A stretch of DNA of 64,000 nucleotides from Liquidambar formosana (GCA_039720395.1 CM077833.1:18847133-18911132); one strand, 5' to 3'. Positions 37,001 through 46,271 are shown, counted from the stretch's first letter. Notes: generated from the letters alone by a model not told the origin. Translations and numbers: made by a program.

Positions 37001-37068
37001 TTCGAGAACGTCACCTGCCTGCTCGTCGAATTGTCGATCCTTCGAATCACGATCTTTCCTCTCCCCAT
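10148..37068 (-). CDS. AGL17-like: MIKC-type MADS-box transcription factor, AGL17 clade
   Basis: A DNA-binding nuclear transcription factor of the AGL17/AGL16/AGL21/ANR1 clade, whose known members act in root responses to nitrate, stomatal lineage and flowering time. Coding exons (minus): 37068-36887, 19966-19888, 15675-15614, 10954-10855, 10753-10712, 10628-10545, 10416-10262, 10163-10148. The total is 720 nt, 239 aa, with every intron GT/AG and the frame unbroken. Residues 1-60 are a complete MADS domain ([32 protein letters not shown]). An I region ([14 protein letters not shown]) and a K domain of heptad leucines (about 88-183) follow. The C-terminus has a Q-rich stretch and the clade motif [14 protein letters not shown]. 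Intron 1 is 16,920 nt and packed with transposons; introns 2 and 3 are 4.2 and 4.7 kb. Which paralogue of the clade it is cannot be told here. The gene looks intact and functional. Confidence 0.95.
10262..10416 (-). CDS. AGL17-like: MADS gene exon 7 (C-terminal domain)
   Basis: 155 nt, between acceptor GGCATCCCAG| and donor TTAGG|GTAAAT. It encodes residues 184-234, starting [11 protein letters not shown] and ending ETPTRATKL, with the glutamine-rich QPQQQNY. Confidence 0.93.
10545..10628 (-). CDS. AGL17-like: MADS gene exon 6 (tandem 42-nt duplication)
   Basis: 84 nt made of two head-to-tail 42-nt units, [14 protein letters not shown] and [14 protein letters not shown]. The junction reads AAG|GTAAAC, so an internal donor could split off the second half. 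The full 84 nt ends at donor AAG|GTATTG. Both halves extend the K-domain coiled coil by two heptads each. Confidence 0.88.
10712..10753 (-). CDS. AGL17-like: MADS gene exon 5
   Basis: 42 nt encoding [14 protein letters not shown], part of the K domain; acceptor TTGTGTAG|, donor AAAG|GTCTAC. Confidence 0.93.
10855..10954 (-). CDS. AGL17-like: MADS gene exon 4
   Basis: 100 nt, the standard length of this exon in the family. It encodes residues 109-141, including [20 protein letters not shown] and the conserved SLRGVRTKK. Acceptor CAACTACAG|, donor AAAAAG|GTTTGA. Confidence 0.95.
10955..15613 (-). other. MADS intron 3 (4.66 kb)
   Basis: Apart from the LINE stub at 12868-13041 I see only simple repeats: TA at 13548-13566, (TTA)n at 13917-13935, and a purine tract at about 14430-14462 ending in a G-run. 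No gene is recognised. Confidence 0.6.
12868..13041 (+). mobile_element. Very short LINE 3' end with target duplication
   Basis: A 3' UTR tail ending ATACATCTTTGTTGCTGATC plus an A-run. AAGTATTACAAGT occurs just before (12855-12867) and after (13042-13054), a 13-bp target-site duplication. The unit is already tandemly repeated on the left. It lies in MADS intron 3, antisense to the gene. Confidence 0.8.
15614..15675 (-). CDS. AGL17-like: MADS gene exon 3
   Basis: 62 nt, the family length. It encodes [20 protein letters not shown] plus two bases of an Arg codon. Acceptor TTGCTAG|, donor CACCG|GTACAA. It starts the K domain. Confidence 0.95.
15676..19887 (-). other. MADS intron 2 (4.2 kb)
   Basis: Contains a (GGAT)n tract of about nine units near 15992-16027, TTG repeats near 18848-18868 and a short direct repeat (TAACTGCCCATTCTGTGTTT at about 18968 and 19033). 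No gene is recognised. Confidence 0.6.
15992..16027. repeat. (GGAT)n tetranucleotide microsatellite
   Basis: About nine GGAT units, which create a repeated glycine/tryptophan/methionine/aspartate frame that is not a gene. Confidence 0.9.
19888..19966 (-). CDS. AGL17-like: MADS gene exon 2 (I region)
   Basis: 79 nt, the family length. It encodes [20 protein letters not shown] and then PTSEVK. Acceptor TTTTATCAG|C completes a serine with exon 1, and the donor is AAG|GTATTC. It stands isolated, 16.9 kb from exon 1 and 4.2 kb from exon 3. Confidence 0.95.
20800..22440 (-). mobile_element. Old LINE remnant
   Basis: Minus-strand translation shows broken LINE ORF2 pieces. [12 protein letters not shown] from the reverse transcriptase is at about 22090. 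A zf-RVT-like part with many stops lies at about 21000-21400. The copy is heavily mutated; its ends are approximate. Confidence 0.7.
22852..23490 (-). mobile_element. LINE 3' fragment (zf-RVT region)
   Basis: Joined across frameshifts, the minus strand reads as the LINE C-terminal zinc-finger region ([11 protein letters not shown], then [13 protein letters not shown]) and the [21 protein letters not shown] tail. It ends in GTTGCTGATC plus an A-run (T-run at 22852-22857). Confidence 0.8.
23521..23784 (+). other. Orphan 87-codon open frame
   Basis: An open frame without low-complexity sequence encodes an amphipathic, helix-like stretch ([20 protein letters not shown], then [14 protein letters not shown]). 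I do not recognise it. It sits antisense inside MADS intron 1, just past a LINE fragment. It could be a captured exon fragment or chance. Confidence 0.2.
24670..25030. repeat. Fold-back MITE, copy 1
   Basis: The arms around TAGGTCTTACATGCCAAAAA and the inverse TTTTTGACATGCATAGCCTG pair imperfectly. A TA microsatellite (24677-24700) borders it. The same core recurs at 26036-26340 and 26868-27190. Confidence 0.6.
25085..25230 (+). mobile_element. tRNA-derived SINE-like element
   Basis: A-box-like TGTAACTAGTGGCA near 25100 and B-box-like AGGTTCAAACT near 25144, followed by an A-rich right part. The assignment rests on box spacing. Confidence 0.45.
25525..25994 (+). mobile_element. Small non-autonomous Helitron-like element
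   Basis: It starts A|TCTCTACTATCTATAAAAGC and ends TATATCTAG|T. About 17 nt before the end there is a hairpin CGTGCA-A-TGCACG. TC start, terminal hairpin, CTAG end and A/T insertion site are the Helitron hallmarks. No protein is encoded. Confidence 0.8.
26036..26340. repeat. Fold-back MITE, copy 2
   Basis: Contains GTAGGTCATGCATGTCAAAA and ATTGATTAAAAAATGTAAGT, the same core as the copies at 24670 and 26868. AACTCTTATCTGCAACTTCG on the left pairs with the right end. Confidence 0.55.
26640..26830. repeat. Decayed hairpin MITE (family of 4938) and 17-bp tandem
   Basis: A diverged copy containing AACTTATATCAACACCCGTA. The right part repeats ATCAACACGTATTGA-like units three times (about 26757-26812). 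Confidence 0.55.
26868..27190. repeat. Fold-back MITE, copy 3 (long arms)
   Basis: Arms of about 110 bp. The left arm (ATTCTTACACGAGTTTTTAA to AAAATCAAGTTGATCC) is matched closely by the reverse complement of the right arm (ending AAAACTTGTGTAAGAATTTG). It lies between TA microsatellites and has no coding capacity. Confidence 0.75.
27243..27410. repeat. Hairpin MITE, TA-microsatellite family, copy D
   Basis: From GGATGATGATCAAGTAAGCA to GTTGATGGGAACATAATCGT. Flanked by (TA)n on both sides (27211-27242 and 27409-27432). Confidence 0.85.
27431..27630. repeat. Hairpin MITE, second family
   Basis: Inverted arms: GGATCCTAGACTAGAATTCC followed by CATTCAGGCTTC on the left, and the reverse complement beginning GGATCCTAGACGGAATTCCT on the right. 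It is again bordered by TA repeats, packed between two copies of the first family. Confidence 0.75.
27638..27813. repeat. Hairpin MITE, TA-microsatellite family, copy E
   Basis: From GGATGATGATTAGGTGAGCA to GTGTTGATGAGAATATAACA, with TA repeats either side and a GA/TG simple repeat following (27847-27895). Confidence 0.85.
28213..28350. repeat. Tandem duplication of about 67 bp
   Basis: AATAACTCTTGCTACTCTCC to a poly-C run occurs twice head to tail, then A-run and (AAT)n. It produces repeated proline/glycine-rich frames on both strands that are not genes. Confidence 0.9.
28900..30849. mobile_element. Non-autonomous Mutator-like element with 9-bp target duplication
   Basis: Terminal inverted repeats of about 80 bp: the left GGGTAAATTGCATTTAAGGG onward is mirrored by the right end, whose reverse complement begins GAGTAAATTGCACTTAAGGG. 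Both arms share CACTTAAGGGTCCCAAATTT and the following AATTGCGTCAATTTGGTACC. TTTCCTTTA flanks both sides (28891-28899 and 30850-30858), the 9-bp duplication typical of Mutator elements. The interior has no transposase. It contains tandem units (29330-29975) and may hold captured sequence. It sits in MADS intron 1. Confidence 0.9.
29330..29975. repeat. Tandem repeat of about 190 bp inside the Mutator-like element
   Basis: Units start near GGCAATGAAGGTTAACCATT and include GACTGCAGTTGTAAGCTACC and TCAAACCCAAACCCAAACTC. About three full copies and one internally deleted copy. They keep parallel open frames ([20 protein letters not shown]) on the plus strand by repetition. Confidence 0.9.
31331..31404. 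repeat. Deletion derivative of the TA-family hairpin MITE
   Basis: Only the two ends remain: TTTATATAAGTTATATTAAC and the AATCATCATCC end, bordered by TA-rich repeats. Confidence 0.5.
31480..31899 (+). mobile_element. Decayed Helitron-like element related to 25525-25994
   Basis: The left end TCTACCTATAAAAGTC and following GTATTTTAGAAAAACTTTTG match the 25.5-kb element. The right end CATGTGCAATGTACGCGTGC then TTTAG|T corresponds to its terminal hairpin and CTAG. Mutations have weakened the hairpin. Confidence 0.6.
32577..32712. repeat. Small fold-back MITE
   Basis: ATGAAATAAAATAAGATTTT on the left pairs with ATCTCATTTTATTTCATTTT on the right around a short spacer. Bordered by GTACTTGTTTG and the inverse-like CAAATAAATGTAC. 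Confidence 0.55.
35112..35315 (+). mobile_element. tRNA-derived SINE-like element
   Basis: An A-box-like GGTTGGTCGTGTGGCCAAGG near 35127, a degenerate B-box about 50 nt on, and a body ending in an A/T-rich tail. Likely an old SINE in MADS intron 1. Confidence 0.45.
36828..36858. repeat. (GAA)n/(TTC)n repeat just inside MADS intron 1
   Basis: About ten GAA units on the plus strand, TTC in the sense of the MADS transcript, starting 27 nt downstream of the exon 1 donor. Confidence 0.95.
36887..37068 (-). CDS. AGL17-like: MADS gene exon 1 (MADS domain)
   Basis: 182 nt, from the ATG at 37068 to donor ACCAG|GTCCTT. It encodes residues 1-60 and two bases of Ser61. All expected MADS-domain features are there: [33 protein letters not shown], then [14 protein letters not shown] and [10 protein letters not shown]. 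The longer open frame down to 36547 reads through into the intron and is not a protein. Confidence 0.97.
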
Positions 37069-37097
37069 CCTTCGTCCTCCTCACTTCCTAGCTTTTC

Positions 37098-37139
<42 letters not shown>

Positions 37140-37520
37140 TTTATCAGAGAGAAAGCGAGAAATTTATTTTATTTTTGATCAGCAAGAGAGAGAAAGAGAA
37201 AGAATTCAAAGTCTGAGATTAGATGCAGAAGAATAAAATGAAAGAAACAAATAGAGAATCAGCTTTAGCTAGAGGTGTATATATATAAATATATCTAGAG
37301 AGAGAGAGTGTGTTTTTAAAGTCTTAGATCAGATGAGGAAGAAAAGGAAAGAAAATAGTGAGTGAAAATCGGAGAAATATTCGAGGAAAAAGAGATAGCA
37401 TAAATTTTCCCGAGAAAATAAAAAGAGAACTTACTTGGGGTGAAGCTTCTTTAATGGCGACAAAGCGAGGTTTCGCAATCTACGTTTTGGTCGTTCTGAT
37501 TCACATCAGCACCTATATAA
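37069..37520 (-). promoter_or_regulatory. MADS gene 5' leader, leader intron and TATA box
   Basis: On the minus strand a TATA-like CCTTATATAGG is at 37521-37511. A leader exon would run to the strong donor CCCAA|GTAAGT at 37434. The acceptor TATATATAG| at 37098-37097 leaves a 28-nt leader next to the ATG. The intron carries (CT)n and (TA)n tracts (37097-37140). Leader introns are common in this family. Start site and splice are inferred. Confidence 0.5.
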
Positions 37521-38651
37521 GGAAAGTGTATACAAATATATATGGAGAAGAAAAACCGCCTGATTCAGTGAGGAAAACCGCTAGTGGTTTTTCTGTTCCA
37601 GGTACGTGGTCCAATCAGAGATCGAGGGAATATATATTTGATTAGTTATAGAGCCGTCCCCCGTATAGATGACCGACGCGTGGGGTCTGTGCATTCGGAG
37701 ACCATATTTTCCCCATTTTGGGAATTTTTGCTTTTGAAATTGCTGGTTTGACAGAGTTGCCCTCGTGTTTTTGACTACCTGTGTTGGCCAAGAAAGAGCC
37801 ATCGGCTGGATTTTAATCATTTAACAGGAAAAGGTGAACAACTGTGCCCAAAAAACCAAAAAAGAAAAAGGAAAAAAGATGAAAGATGAGCTTTTCTAAA
37901 ACGAGAAAGGATTACGGTAGTAATTGGCATTAATTTCAGTAACTATCAGTGCAATAGTTAGTGCTGCTAAGTCACAGATTAGATCAAAAGATGGGCCCAT
38001 GTTTCCGCCCTCGTATAAGTGGAGTGAGTCCACCCCCCCTTAATTTGGGTATAGCTATGCTTGGTGGGAAGGATAAAAATGTGAAAAGAATAAAAAGAGG
38101 GATGAACTTTCATCTTTTGAGAGAGGGAGACTCTTTCTCGTGTATTTGATAAAACAGATGGAAAGCCAATTTTCTCTTTTCTTTTTCTTTCATGTGTGTT
38201 TGATAGGGTGGATAGATGAGGATCTAAGAATACACATTCTACTATTCTAACATTACATATAATAAAAAAAATTAAATTTGGGAAAAAAATGAGGGCACTA
38301 TGAATATTTTAGTAATAAAAAGTGGATTTAGGGGGTCTCTTTCTCCTCCTTCCTTCTCTCTCCTTTCCTTTCTCCCTCCTACCAAACACAAGGCTTGAAC
38401 TCATTCCTTCCATTTTTTCCTCATCTTCTCTCCATCTTTCCTCACTTCTCTCCTACCACACATAGAGTGCTATTACTTTCAACAAATTTTTTTAAACTTT
38501 TTGTTTGTGAAATGCTACCCATATTATTGATCCAAACTAAAATCTCATATAAGATGATTGTATCTTTTAAATTTAAAAGATTTTAGAAAGTTAGTTTAAT
38601 TTCTTGCAATATATAATATTACGTCATATCATATGATATTATAGTTGCGAA
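37521..38651. other. Upstream region of the MADS gene
   Basis: AT-rich, with CT-rich strings near 38330-38460 that look like the end of a MITE (TCCTACCAAACACA). No gene seen. Confidence 0.4.
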
Positions 38652-38817
38652 TGGGTTTATTTTCACACCCTTTTTAGCTAATCCACACCCTTCCATAGTA
38701 TTTTGCTAATCCACACATTTTCATTAACTCACACAAAGATATAGGGTAGTAAAAAAATGTTATTAATCTATTAAAAGGTGTGGATTAGCAAAAAATGGTG
38801 TGAAAATACACCCACCC
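38652..38817. repeat. Hairpin MITE, 166 bp
   Basis: The left end GGGTTTATTTTCACACCCTT with TAGCTAATCCACACC is mirrored by the right end, whose reverse complement reads GGGTGTATTTTCACACCATT with TGCTAATCCACACC. About 40-bp arms, no coding sequence. Confidence 0.8.
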
Positions 38818-41800
38818 ATTTATTATGAGTTAAAATACAGAAGACAAGGAGGCCCTGTTTCAGCTAACCAGCAGGGCATTATCGTCATTTAGATGAAAAG
38901 TTAGGGATATATTTGACACTGTAAGCAAAGACAAGGGTATCCGAGTCATTACATTGTATTCCCACAACTCGGTGCGGAAAGTCCTTTAAGTAGACCATGG
39001 CTTGGGCGAGCACAGTAGGCGGCCGTGTGCGACACCACGTCACCACGTGTCAGTACAAAACGTGGGAAATGGAAAGTAAAAAGACCAAAGGAGGAGAAAA
39101 GAGGTTTCCCCTTTTGTTGTTAGTGTTAAGGTTTCCAAATTGGGAAATTCGAGGGCGTGCCTGCAAATCCAAATCTTGAGGTCCAGTGCCAGTGTACCAA
39201 ATACCATATTTTTTAATTTTAATTTTATTATTTAGCAAAATAAAGATACTTGTTTAATTTGTCTCTCCCGACACACAGAAAAATTATTGAAAAATTAATG
39301 CAACTTGCAAATTGGTTCACTAACTTCTGTCAACCACCAATTAGCCCCATGTTAATTAAGCTCCCAAAAATAATTAGGAATATAATTATATAATATAAGA
39401 GTACAAATTTTTATATAGATGTATTGAACCAATTGAGCCAATTAAACAATTTAATTTTTTAATTTTTTTTTTAGGTAATAAGTAAGAGTACAAGTTATAA
39501 CTAAATCTACTTTATTAAGGAAGACTTCTCATTTTAGAAAGAAGAGAGGTGTCGTTAGACTAATTAATAGATCATTGGCAACTAAAAGCTTTGAACTCTT
39601 AAAATATGACGTGAGACGTTAAAACTTTTGCTTCGTATCACCATAAAGTAGATATTACAAATATGAAGGCGCATGTCGTGGGAATGGTTTCTTTTATTCA
39701 TTTTGGGAACTATTTTTTAGAAAATAGAATGAGTATCCATGTTTACTCTCTCTTAATTTTTTTTATACTATCTTTTTCTCTTAATTCGTCGATACTATCG
39801 CAATCATAATGGTGTGCAATTTTGTTCAACGTTAGATACATCTTTTTCATAGGAAAAATAAGATATAGAAATTAATAATAATAACAATAATAATAATAGG
39901 AAGGAAGAAGATTACATCCTTTTCAAATATTTTTCATCCATTTCTAGGCTTTCCACACCATAAAGATGACAATTTGTATGGGGCTTTATTTTATTTTATT
40001 TTCTTTTTATACTATTCAAAAGCACCCAAGAAAGAAAGGTTGTTCTTTGATGCAAAGTGGCAGAACTATATATAGATCAAGTCATGCTTGCAAAGCATTT
40101 CTAAATATATCCCATAAAACGACAAATTGGCCGGTGACCTGTCATAATTGACATTATCAAAAAATGGAAACCTTAACAATACTTTATTACCGCAATTAAA
40201 TTTAATAATATTTTTATGCCACACTTTATATATATTTTAATTCATAGAAAGATCGAAGAGAAGGGTAGGTCTGACGGGAATTTTCAAAAATAACCCACAT
40301 ATCAAAATAAAACCAAATCGAGAAAAAAAATTAGAGGAATTAGCTAGCAAGCAAAAGAATTCATAATAAACATCTATACTTATTCTTCATAATCAAATTG
40401 TCTGATATATGAATACCTTCTATCTCTCCTTTTCTTACACAGACCAATCCACAAGTGCATATGCGTAAAGGCCTCGGGCAAGAGTAACACATAGGTCTCC
40501 TTAACCAATGTTAGTAGAACCAATTACCAAAATCTTTCATCAGTTACCAATGTTTGTAGTATTTATAAGCCATCAAGACCAAACAGACTTACCTTTTTTT
40601 TCTTTTCTTTCCTTGTTCCCCATTTTATTTCCTAGAAAAAGAAAAAAAAAAAAAAAAGTTCTTAGTCAAGATACAATAAGAAGTAGACCACTTACTGCAA
40701 TTAGTTAGTATCTTTATGGATTTATCTAATATTGTAAAACTAAAGTTACTCTTTATGGCTGATTAATTATCAAGTCAATATCAAATGAGAGGTCTACCAC
40801 TTGCAAAACTGTCAATAGCCCAACACCATAGGCCGTAAATGGCGGTGCGATTTGTGTTGGATCTTTAGAATTATTACTTTTTTAGCAAGTATAATATAGT
40901 ATTAGTTGTAAGCAAATTAAAAGGAAGCCAAGCTTGCTTTAGATGCATTACAGTGGAAACAATTACTATCATGGAACACTATCATTAATAACAACAATGA
41001 AACATATAATTTCCTATATTACAATCATTTTGTAAAAAAATATTAATCTTTAATTATTGTGTCCAATATTAGTAAGTACTAAACTTAAACTTAATTTTCC
41101 TTTTTGGCAAATTAGGAAAATAAAAATAAAAATACATATCATCTCCAACCTCAGAAATAATGAGCAGTGTCAACTATATTGGTAAATGACTAATATCCCA
41201 GTTGTTTGATCACAATTTAGTGCTATATTAAATACATATATTAGCAACATATTATACTGTTTAAATTTAAATGCTCATAAGAGATAATTCGGCAATCGAA
41301 ATACCCTTTTATCATATAATTCTTTGCGGCACTGTCAGCTTAATTAACTGCTCGAGCAACATGATCTGTCCACATACTATGTCACCCACTAGGGTCATAA
41401 AAGTATGATTCGTACAAGATACACAAAGCACAACCCTAGGGTTCTTCTAATGACAGGATTAGCTAGATACATAGTTAGATGTGGTTCCTTTCAATGTGTG
41501 CCCCAAGGTGCCACACCTTTATTCTCATCACTCGTCCGGATAAACGGACACATGTCGGTAAAATGTATTGAACTCATGTGTCAAGCACATATAAATCTTG
41601 TTATCGGGTGCCCTAGGCTCACCCCTACTCACCCGGTTATGCAAAAACGTCATAAAACATATAGGACCATGTGTTGGCCGTGTGTCTTATCATAGGGTGA
41701 GTGAACAGTACCCTTCATATATTTACTAATTTGGTCGGTATTATTGTATTAAGTGCCAAGATTTGATAGACTGACATATACGTGCAGGTGACAATCACAA

Positions 41801-44800
41801 TTAGCCAATCGATGGTGCCTTTTGCACGCCAGAACCAAAAAAAAGACTAGACACAATGGCATGGAGCACACAAAATTATTTACTCCTTTAGGAAGACTTC
41901 ACCATAAAAAAAAAAAAAACTGTTCATGGAAAAGAACCTGACAGCCAAATCATATTACTCCACATGGCAGAAAGAGATTGATTACTTTCTCTAATTGGAC
42001 CTTTTGCAGATTTCCCTTCATATCCTTGTCATTCTATCAATACTGATGATACAGACTTTTCTTAAGAATCATATGCATAATAGGTCCTTGGGAACCTGTC
42101 TAGACACAACCTGGGATTTAGGAACTGTTCTTACGCTAGCTTGGCTTTCTATTGGCTAAACCCACGTGAAACAACATTCCGTGGACCAATAAGATTCCAC
42201 AATTTCATCAATGTGACCCAATATGGTTCCACTTTGAAATTGACAATGGTGAAAATCAAGGGGCATGGGTTAAAGAATAACCCTTCCACGCCTCCAACTC
42301 AAAAAGCAAGGACAAGTGTCAATCATCAGCCAAATGATATCTCTGCATAGACCAAGAGAAAAGGTTACCCCCCATCATCACTTCCATTAGTTTTGTAATC
42401 TGAATAGTGAAAATGTTTCTTTAGTGAGTCACCATCTCTTTGAAAATTAGTTCTTTAAGGTTTGTGATGTTTATGTATAATAATTTTAGTAAGGAGGAGA
42501 AGCCAATGGACTTATATATGTTTTTAAAAGGAAGGGGGGATTTGGCTTTTTCTTTCAGGGAGGAAGGAGCATGCCCATTTTGATATGGCCCCACCTTTGG
42601 TGGCTTGAGTTGATCCACTACATGAATTGGGTGAACAAAGTTGTACCTTTAGGTGATGGGAGATATGACCTTAATTGGTTTGGAAAAAAAGAAGAAAAAA
42701 GTAGGGATATTTTCTTGTTGTGAGGATGGTTGCATGTTTTCATTCTAATACTAATTTTGATCACTATTACCTCATTTATTTTCATTTGGCCCGGAGGTAT
42801 GCACTTGGCTTTTCTCTAAACACATAGGTCGAATATAAATAAGTAGTTTTCAAATATAACCATTGACACCATAATCTTAAGAGGTGGATCGATCTACATG
42901 TGGTTCTTGGCGTGCACTTATGCCTCGAGAAACAAAAAATTTGGGGTTCAACTTCATACTTCCTCTTGGAGCCGGCTACCATCTAGCCAGTTTGTCTCGA
43001 GATGGAATCGACATTGATTCTATCCATATTTTAGGAAATGAGTTGAGCCTAATATCTTTGTTGACAAAATGGGAACCAAAAAAAAAAAAAAAAAAACCCA
43101 TTAACACTGAAAAAGATTAATTGGATATCCACCATCTGAAATATATACTTCTTTCACTTATTGGATTAAGTGTGTGCCAAGATTTATTTAAAAATTTGGT
43201 GCTTTTAGATGTTCAATTTTAATCAGACTAGTGGATGGGTAAAACTTCACTTTAATTTTATATTTTATATTTTTTTGCCAATAGGGGAATTCAGAGTTTT
43301 ACCTTGATTAGTGTCATGGATACAAGTAAGGTCACCCCTCTACTTTAACTAATCACACTAAGGGGTTTGCCTCCCTCTACTTCAACTAATCACACTAGAG
43401 GGCTAGCCTCAAGAAAGTAGAAAGTTGAAACTCATAACCAGCTTTCCACATATCAATTCCTCTCCCCTCTCTCCTCTCCCTTATGTTTTTTGTTTTTTCC
43501 TTTTGGTTTTGGCTAATGGCAAGATATAGAGAGGTAAGAAAACTGCTAGGATGTTGAACAAACAAGGCTACCATCTTGTCCATAAATTTCTTGAAATAAT
43601 GAAATAGACAATAATACGCCAGACGGTTTGATCCTAACCAAATTGCAGCTCAACCACCTTTTCTGAGTTGGTGCTAAAATGACAATTTCAAAGCACGATC
43701 CCAGAATTTTAAGGTTAAAAATAATAATAATAATAAAGTGTAAAGTCGATCAAAGTCGTGGCATGTGGTCATTTAATTAATGTGGGTAATTAATAAAAAC
43801 GAGAGGGCCACATATATCCATTTCCCTTTCATGGCTTCATTACCAGTTGGGAAACCACATAACGGCAACCTAACGTTATGTTTGCCCTGATCTAGCCTCT
43901 GTTGGTGTGCCTTCTATTTCTAACAATCATGGGAAATGCTGTACACTCGCACAAGTTAAAAGCATAGATATAATGTTGGACACTAGGGGACGACGCACAC
44001 CCACGGTTATACGGAGAGTATGCATCGCATTTTCTTGTCACTTTAGAAGGATATGAAAAATCTCCTAGCTAGACGTTACTTGATGTGGAGTCAATGGTGG
44101 GCCGGTGGCCTAGCTTATTCCGATCTTGCCCCCCAAAAAAAAAAGAAAAAAAAAAAAAAAAACAAGGAGAAGAAAAATTAATTTAACAAAATTAGAAGGA
44201 ATATACATAATGAAATATATATATATATGCACATTTAGCATCGCTGGAGAGAATTTTGAAGGTAATTTTGGGAGCAAAAATTTTCATTTTTATTTTTCAA
44301 AACCGATAAAAATATATATTCTGATTAAGATAGGGCAACCAACACCAGCCGTACTAATTAATTAGTAAATAAAGGCATGCATGTGCTATACATGGGAATG
44401 AGTGGTTTAGCTGAAGTTTGTCAAGTGGAATGGTTGTGGGACCCTGTGGTCCTCGCGGCCTCCTTGTATATCCCATGCACTCAATGTGAGAGGTCCCCCC
44501 GGCCTGCCCCCACAAGCACCCACTGTGGGAGTCATTTAATACTTTATATGTAAAACTAGAATCCATCTAGCACTGGTTTGTTGCCTAAAATAACATATAA
44601 CATAATTTGTTTCGTAAGATGACAAAACACATGCGACAAATTAATTAATACTATGAAAAAATTATGACATTAAGTGCTAGCTGTTAACCATATCTGTAAC
44701 TTTAGAGAAATCGAAAAAACGTGGGTACGAGGTTTTCTACTCTCTCCACAGCCTTGATATATAATTTTCTTGAGGAGTAGGTTTGATCTAATATTAGCGT

Positions 44801-45124
44801 GAGGATATGACCAAACAATTTGATCTCTTAGTTAGTGTGAGGGACGATTGTGAGTTGACGTTTTTCTTGCTTGGTTTTATTTAGAGTTTCGATCTTTCTG
44901 GACGGGAGGTCTGATAGGGGTGGTTTTCCTCTAGTGTTTTACTAAATTTGGATGTTTTCTCCTGAGCTTAGCTTAATGTTGTATTTAGGTGGGTACGAGG
45001 ATATGACCAAACAATTTGATCTCTTAATTAGTGTGAGAATATGACCAAACAATCTTTTATAGCTAGACAATAGCCGTGCCTATAGAGTCTGAAGCCATAT
45101 ATATATCATTGAATCTGAGATATA
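38818..45124. other. Long intergenic region, no gene recognised
   Basis: About 6.3 kb of AT-rich DNA with A-runs (40640-40656, 43078-43097, 44137-44162) and short repeats. No frame has recognisable protein character. A patch at 42120-42360 looks promoter-like (see findings). Confidence 0.5.
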
Positions 45125-45267
45125 TCTAACACCTTAATAAAAGAGAATAGGGCGTTTTACTATAGATCCACTATTCACAGCAAATTTCGTGAGGGCTTTT
45201 CCTGTAGATCTACTATTCATGTCACAAATTATGAGAGCTTTTCCTGTAGATCTACTATTCATGTCAC

Positions 45268-45628
45268 GTTGATAGTCAGCTTGTAGTAAGTTGACTATCA
45301 ACTTTTCAGGAGCTTATCCTTGTGAATCAGACCACGTTGATAGTCAGTTTGTTGCAAGTTGACAATCAACTTTTCAACTTTTCTAATGGATGAGATCACC
45401 GTTCTCGAGCTTTGTGAAGCTTATCATATCATATCACGTTGATAGTCACTTGGTAGCAAGTTGACTATCACCCTTTTAACTTTTTGTTTTGAATTATATC
45501 ACGCTGATAGTCATTTTGTAGCAAGTTGACAATCAACTTTTCACATTTTCTAATTGATCGTAGAGCCATTCTCGAGCTATGTGAATCTATCACGTTGATA
45601 GTCAATTTGTAACAAGTTGATAATCAAC
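45268..45628. repeat. Array of five hairpin repeats
   Basis: Five copies of GTTGATAGTCA, 12-14 nt, then TGACTATCAAC (or a variant), at 45268, 45335, 45438, 45503 and 45594. Copy 1 has a perfect 11-bp stem; the others carry one or two arm changes. Spacing alternates short and long (67, 103, 65, 91), which points to duplication of a dimer. The long spacers share a TTCTCGAGCT box. Confidence 0.85.
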
Positions 45629-45669
45629 TTTTTAACTTCCTATCCAATTTATCAAACAGCCATACGATT

Positions 45670-46270
45670 ACATAGCGAGCAGACGATGCCATTGCCTTTT
45701 GTTTCTTTTCTTCTTATGCGCTTTTCTCTTGTCTTTGAAACTGTTGTGATTTAAGCAAAAATTTGGAAATCTGAAGTTAGGGTTCTGCATTGAGGTAGAT
45801 TTCGTTGCATTTTTTTTTTGCTTTTTCTATTGTGATTTCTTTGCTCTTTGTATTATAATTGTCGTGATCTAAGTGGTAAAAAACTTCATTTTCCTTTTCT
45901 TTTGTTTTTTTTTGGCACGCAAGAAAATAACAAAAATTGTTTAGTTTCATCCCAAAGATTACATCAAACATAGCTTGGGTAGAGGATGTCATTGCTTTCT
46001 GTTTCTTTTCTTTTTATGCACTTTTCTCTCGTCTTTGAAACTGTTGTGATCTAAGCAAAAATTTGGAAATATGAAGTTGGGGTTCTGCATCAAGGTAAAT
46101 TTTGTTGCACTTTTTTTTTGTTTTTTGTTTTTTCTATTGTAATTTCTTTGCTCTTTGTATTATAATTGTCGTGATCTAATTCGAAAAAACCTTCATTTTC
46201 CTTTTCTTTTGTTTTTGTTTGGCACGCGAGAAAATGAGAAAATTGTTTAGTTTCATCCCAAAGAATACCA
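45670..46270. repeat. Tandem duplication of about 300 bp
   Basis: Both halves run from GATGCCATTGC/GATGTCATTGC through TTTGAAACTGTTGTGAT and AGCAAAAATTTGGAAAT to GTTTAGTTTCATCCCAAAGA. The minus-strand frames within (45777-45992 and 46090-46275) are near-identical for this reason. Confidence 0.9.
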
Positions 46271-46271
46271 T

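Noticed and set aside
41405..41695. 96-codon plus-strand frame in the intergenic region
   Set aside because: No recognisable motif, no splice or promoter context, and composition like its surroundings; treated as chance.
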